From an uncultured Eubacteriales bacterium (GTDB taxonomy: Bacteria; Bacillota; Clostridia; Christensenellales; Aristaeellaceae), in the NCBI GenBank assembly GCA_944353735.1, contig CALVPU010000206.1, positions 1-5,998 on the forward strand: a DNA stretch of 5,998 nt, given 5' to 3'. A program made the position numbers and the translations under genes. Shown here in pieces: positions 5,867 through 5,998 of this stretch (the stretch's first letter is position 1; every line of letters begins with the position of its first letter). The notes below the pieces were generated by a model that was not told the DNA's origin, did not search any database, and saw only the letters and a program-made list of their open reading frames with translations.

Positions 5867-5998
5867 TTATGCGCGGCGCGCGGCTTCCGCCTGCTTGAGC
5901 ACGCGCCAGAGATTGCCGCCGGCCAGCTTTTGCAGCTGGACCTGCGAATAGCCGCGCGCGGCGAGGCGGTTGAGCAGCGCGGGGAAACCCGTGGGATC
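5867..5998 (-). CDS. Membrane dipeptidase-type peptidase (family M19), C-terminal 43 residues, cut by the window
   Basis: The frame is open from the right edge to TAA at 5869-5867. The visible tail begins DPTGFPALLNRLAARGYS and continues through KLAGGNLWRVLKQ to end AARRA. It matches the usual end of M19 (renal or membrane dipeptidase) proteins: a helix, RGYS, then a GGN-x-x-RVL segment. Family members are zinc enzymes that cleave dipeptides, some with D-amino acids; the metal ligands lie upstream, outside the window. With only 43 residues visible, family membership rests on this tail. It is probably the upstream partner of the oxidoreductase in one transcript. Confidence 0.75.
   Translation of the reverse strand, partial: DPTGFPALLNRLAARGYSQVQLQKLAGGNLWRVLKQAEAARRA

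Overview
The window is GC-rich bacterial DNA and looks chromosomal, probably from a member of the Clostridia (Bacillota). The reasons are strong purine-rich Shine-Dalgarno sites, a TTG start with a good ribosome binding site, an AT-rich sigma-A-type promoter that stands out from the GC-rich background, and an [FeFe] hydrogenase paired with a GltD-like flavoprotein, an arrangement I associate with anaerobic Firmicutes. The lineage is inferred from style and gene content. No rRNA or tRNA gene was seen to confirm it.

Layout. Positions 1-772 (+) hold the 3' end of a type IIA topoisomerase A subunit gene (GyrA/ParC C-terminal beta-pinwheel), closed by a textbook intrinsic terminator at 790-821. 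A convergent intergenic space rich in inverted repeats follows, to 1034. The rest is on the minus strand. Reading in transcription order from the right edge, there is the last 43 codons of an M19 (membrane dipeptidase-type) peptidase gene (5998-5867), a Gfo/Idh/MocA-family oxidoreductase (5812-4787), a promoter with a possible operator (about 4695-4643), a 614-residue iron-sulfur flavoprotein (4618-2774), and a 581-residue [FeFe] hydrogenase catalytic subunit (2780-1035).

The centre of interest is the two-gene hydrogenase operon. The first protein fuses the C-terminal iron-sulfur part of a NuoF/HydB-type subunit, without its NADH/FMN-binding part, to a complete GltD/NfnB-like module with iron-sulfur, FAD and NAD(P) binding regions. 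Its stop codon overlaps the hydA start by 7 nt, so the two products are probably made in step and form one complex. HydA has the full ferredoxin-like wire ([2Fe-2S], His-Cys3 [4Fe-4S], two [4Fe-4S]) and every H-cluster ligand. The simplest model is a soluble NAD(P)H-linked hydrogenase in which the GltD-like module replaces the usual HydB flavin site and HydC. It matches what hydrogenase classifications call the glutamate-synthase-linked type (group A2 in HydDB, from memory), whose physiology is poorly known. Whether it bifurcates electrons cannot be read from sequence.

The dipeptidase and oxidoreductase genes are probably one transcription unit, upstream of and separate from the hydrogenase operon. 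Their substrates cannot be told from this window. I see no mobile element, CRISPR array, RNA gene or defence system.
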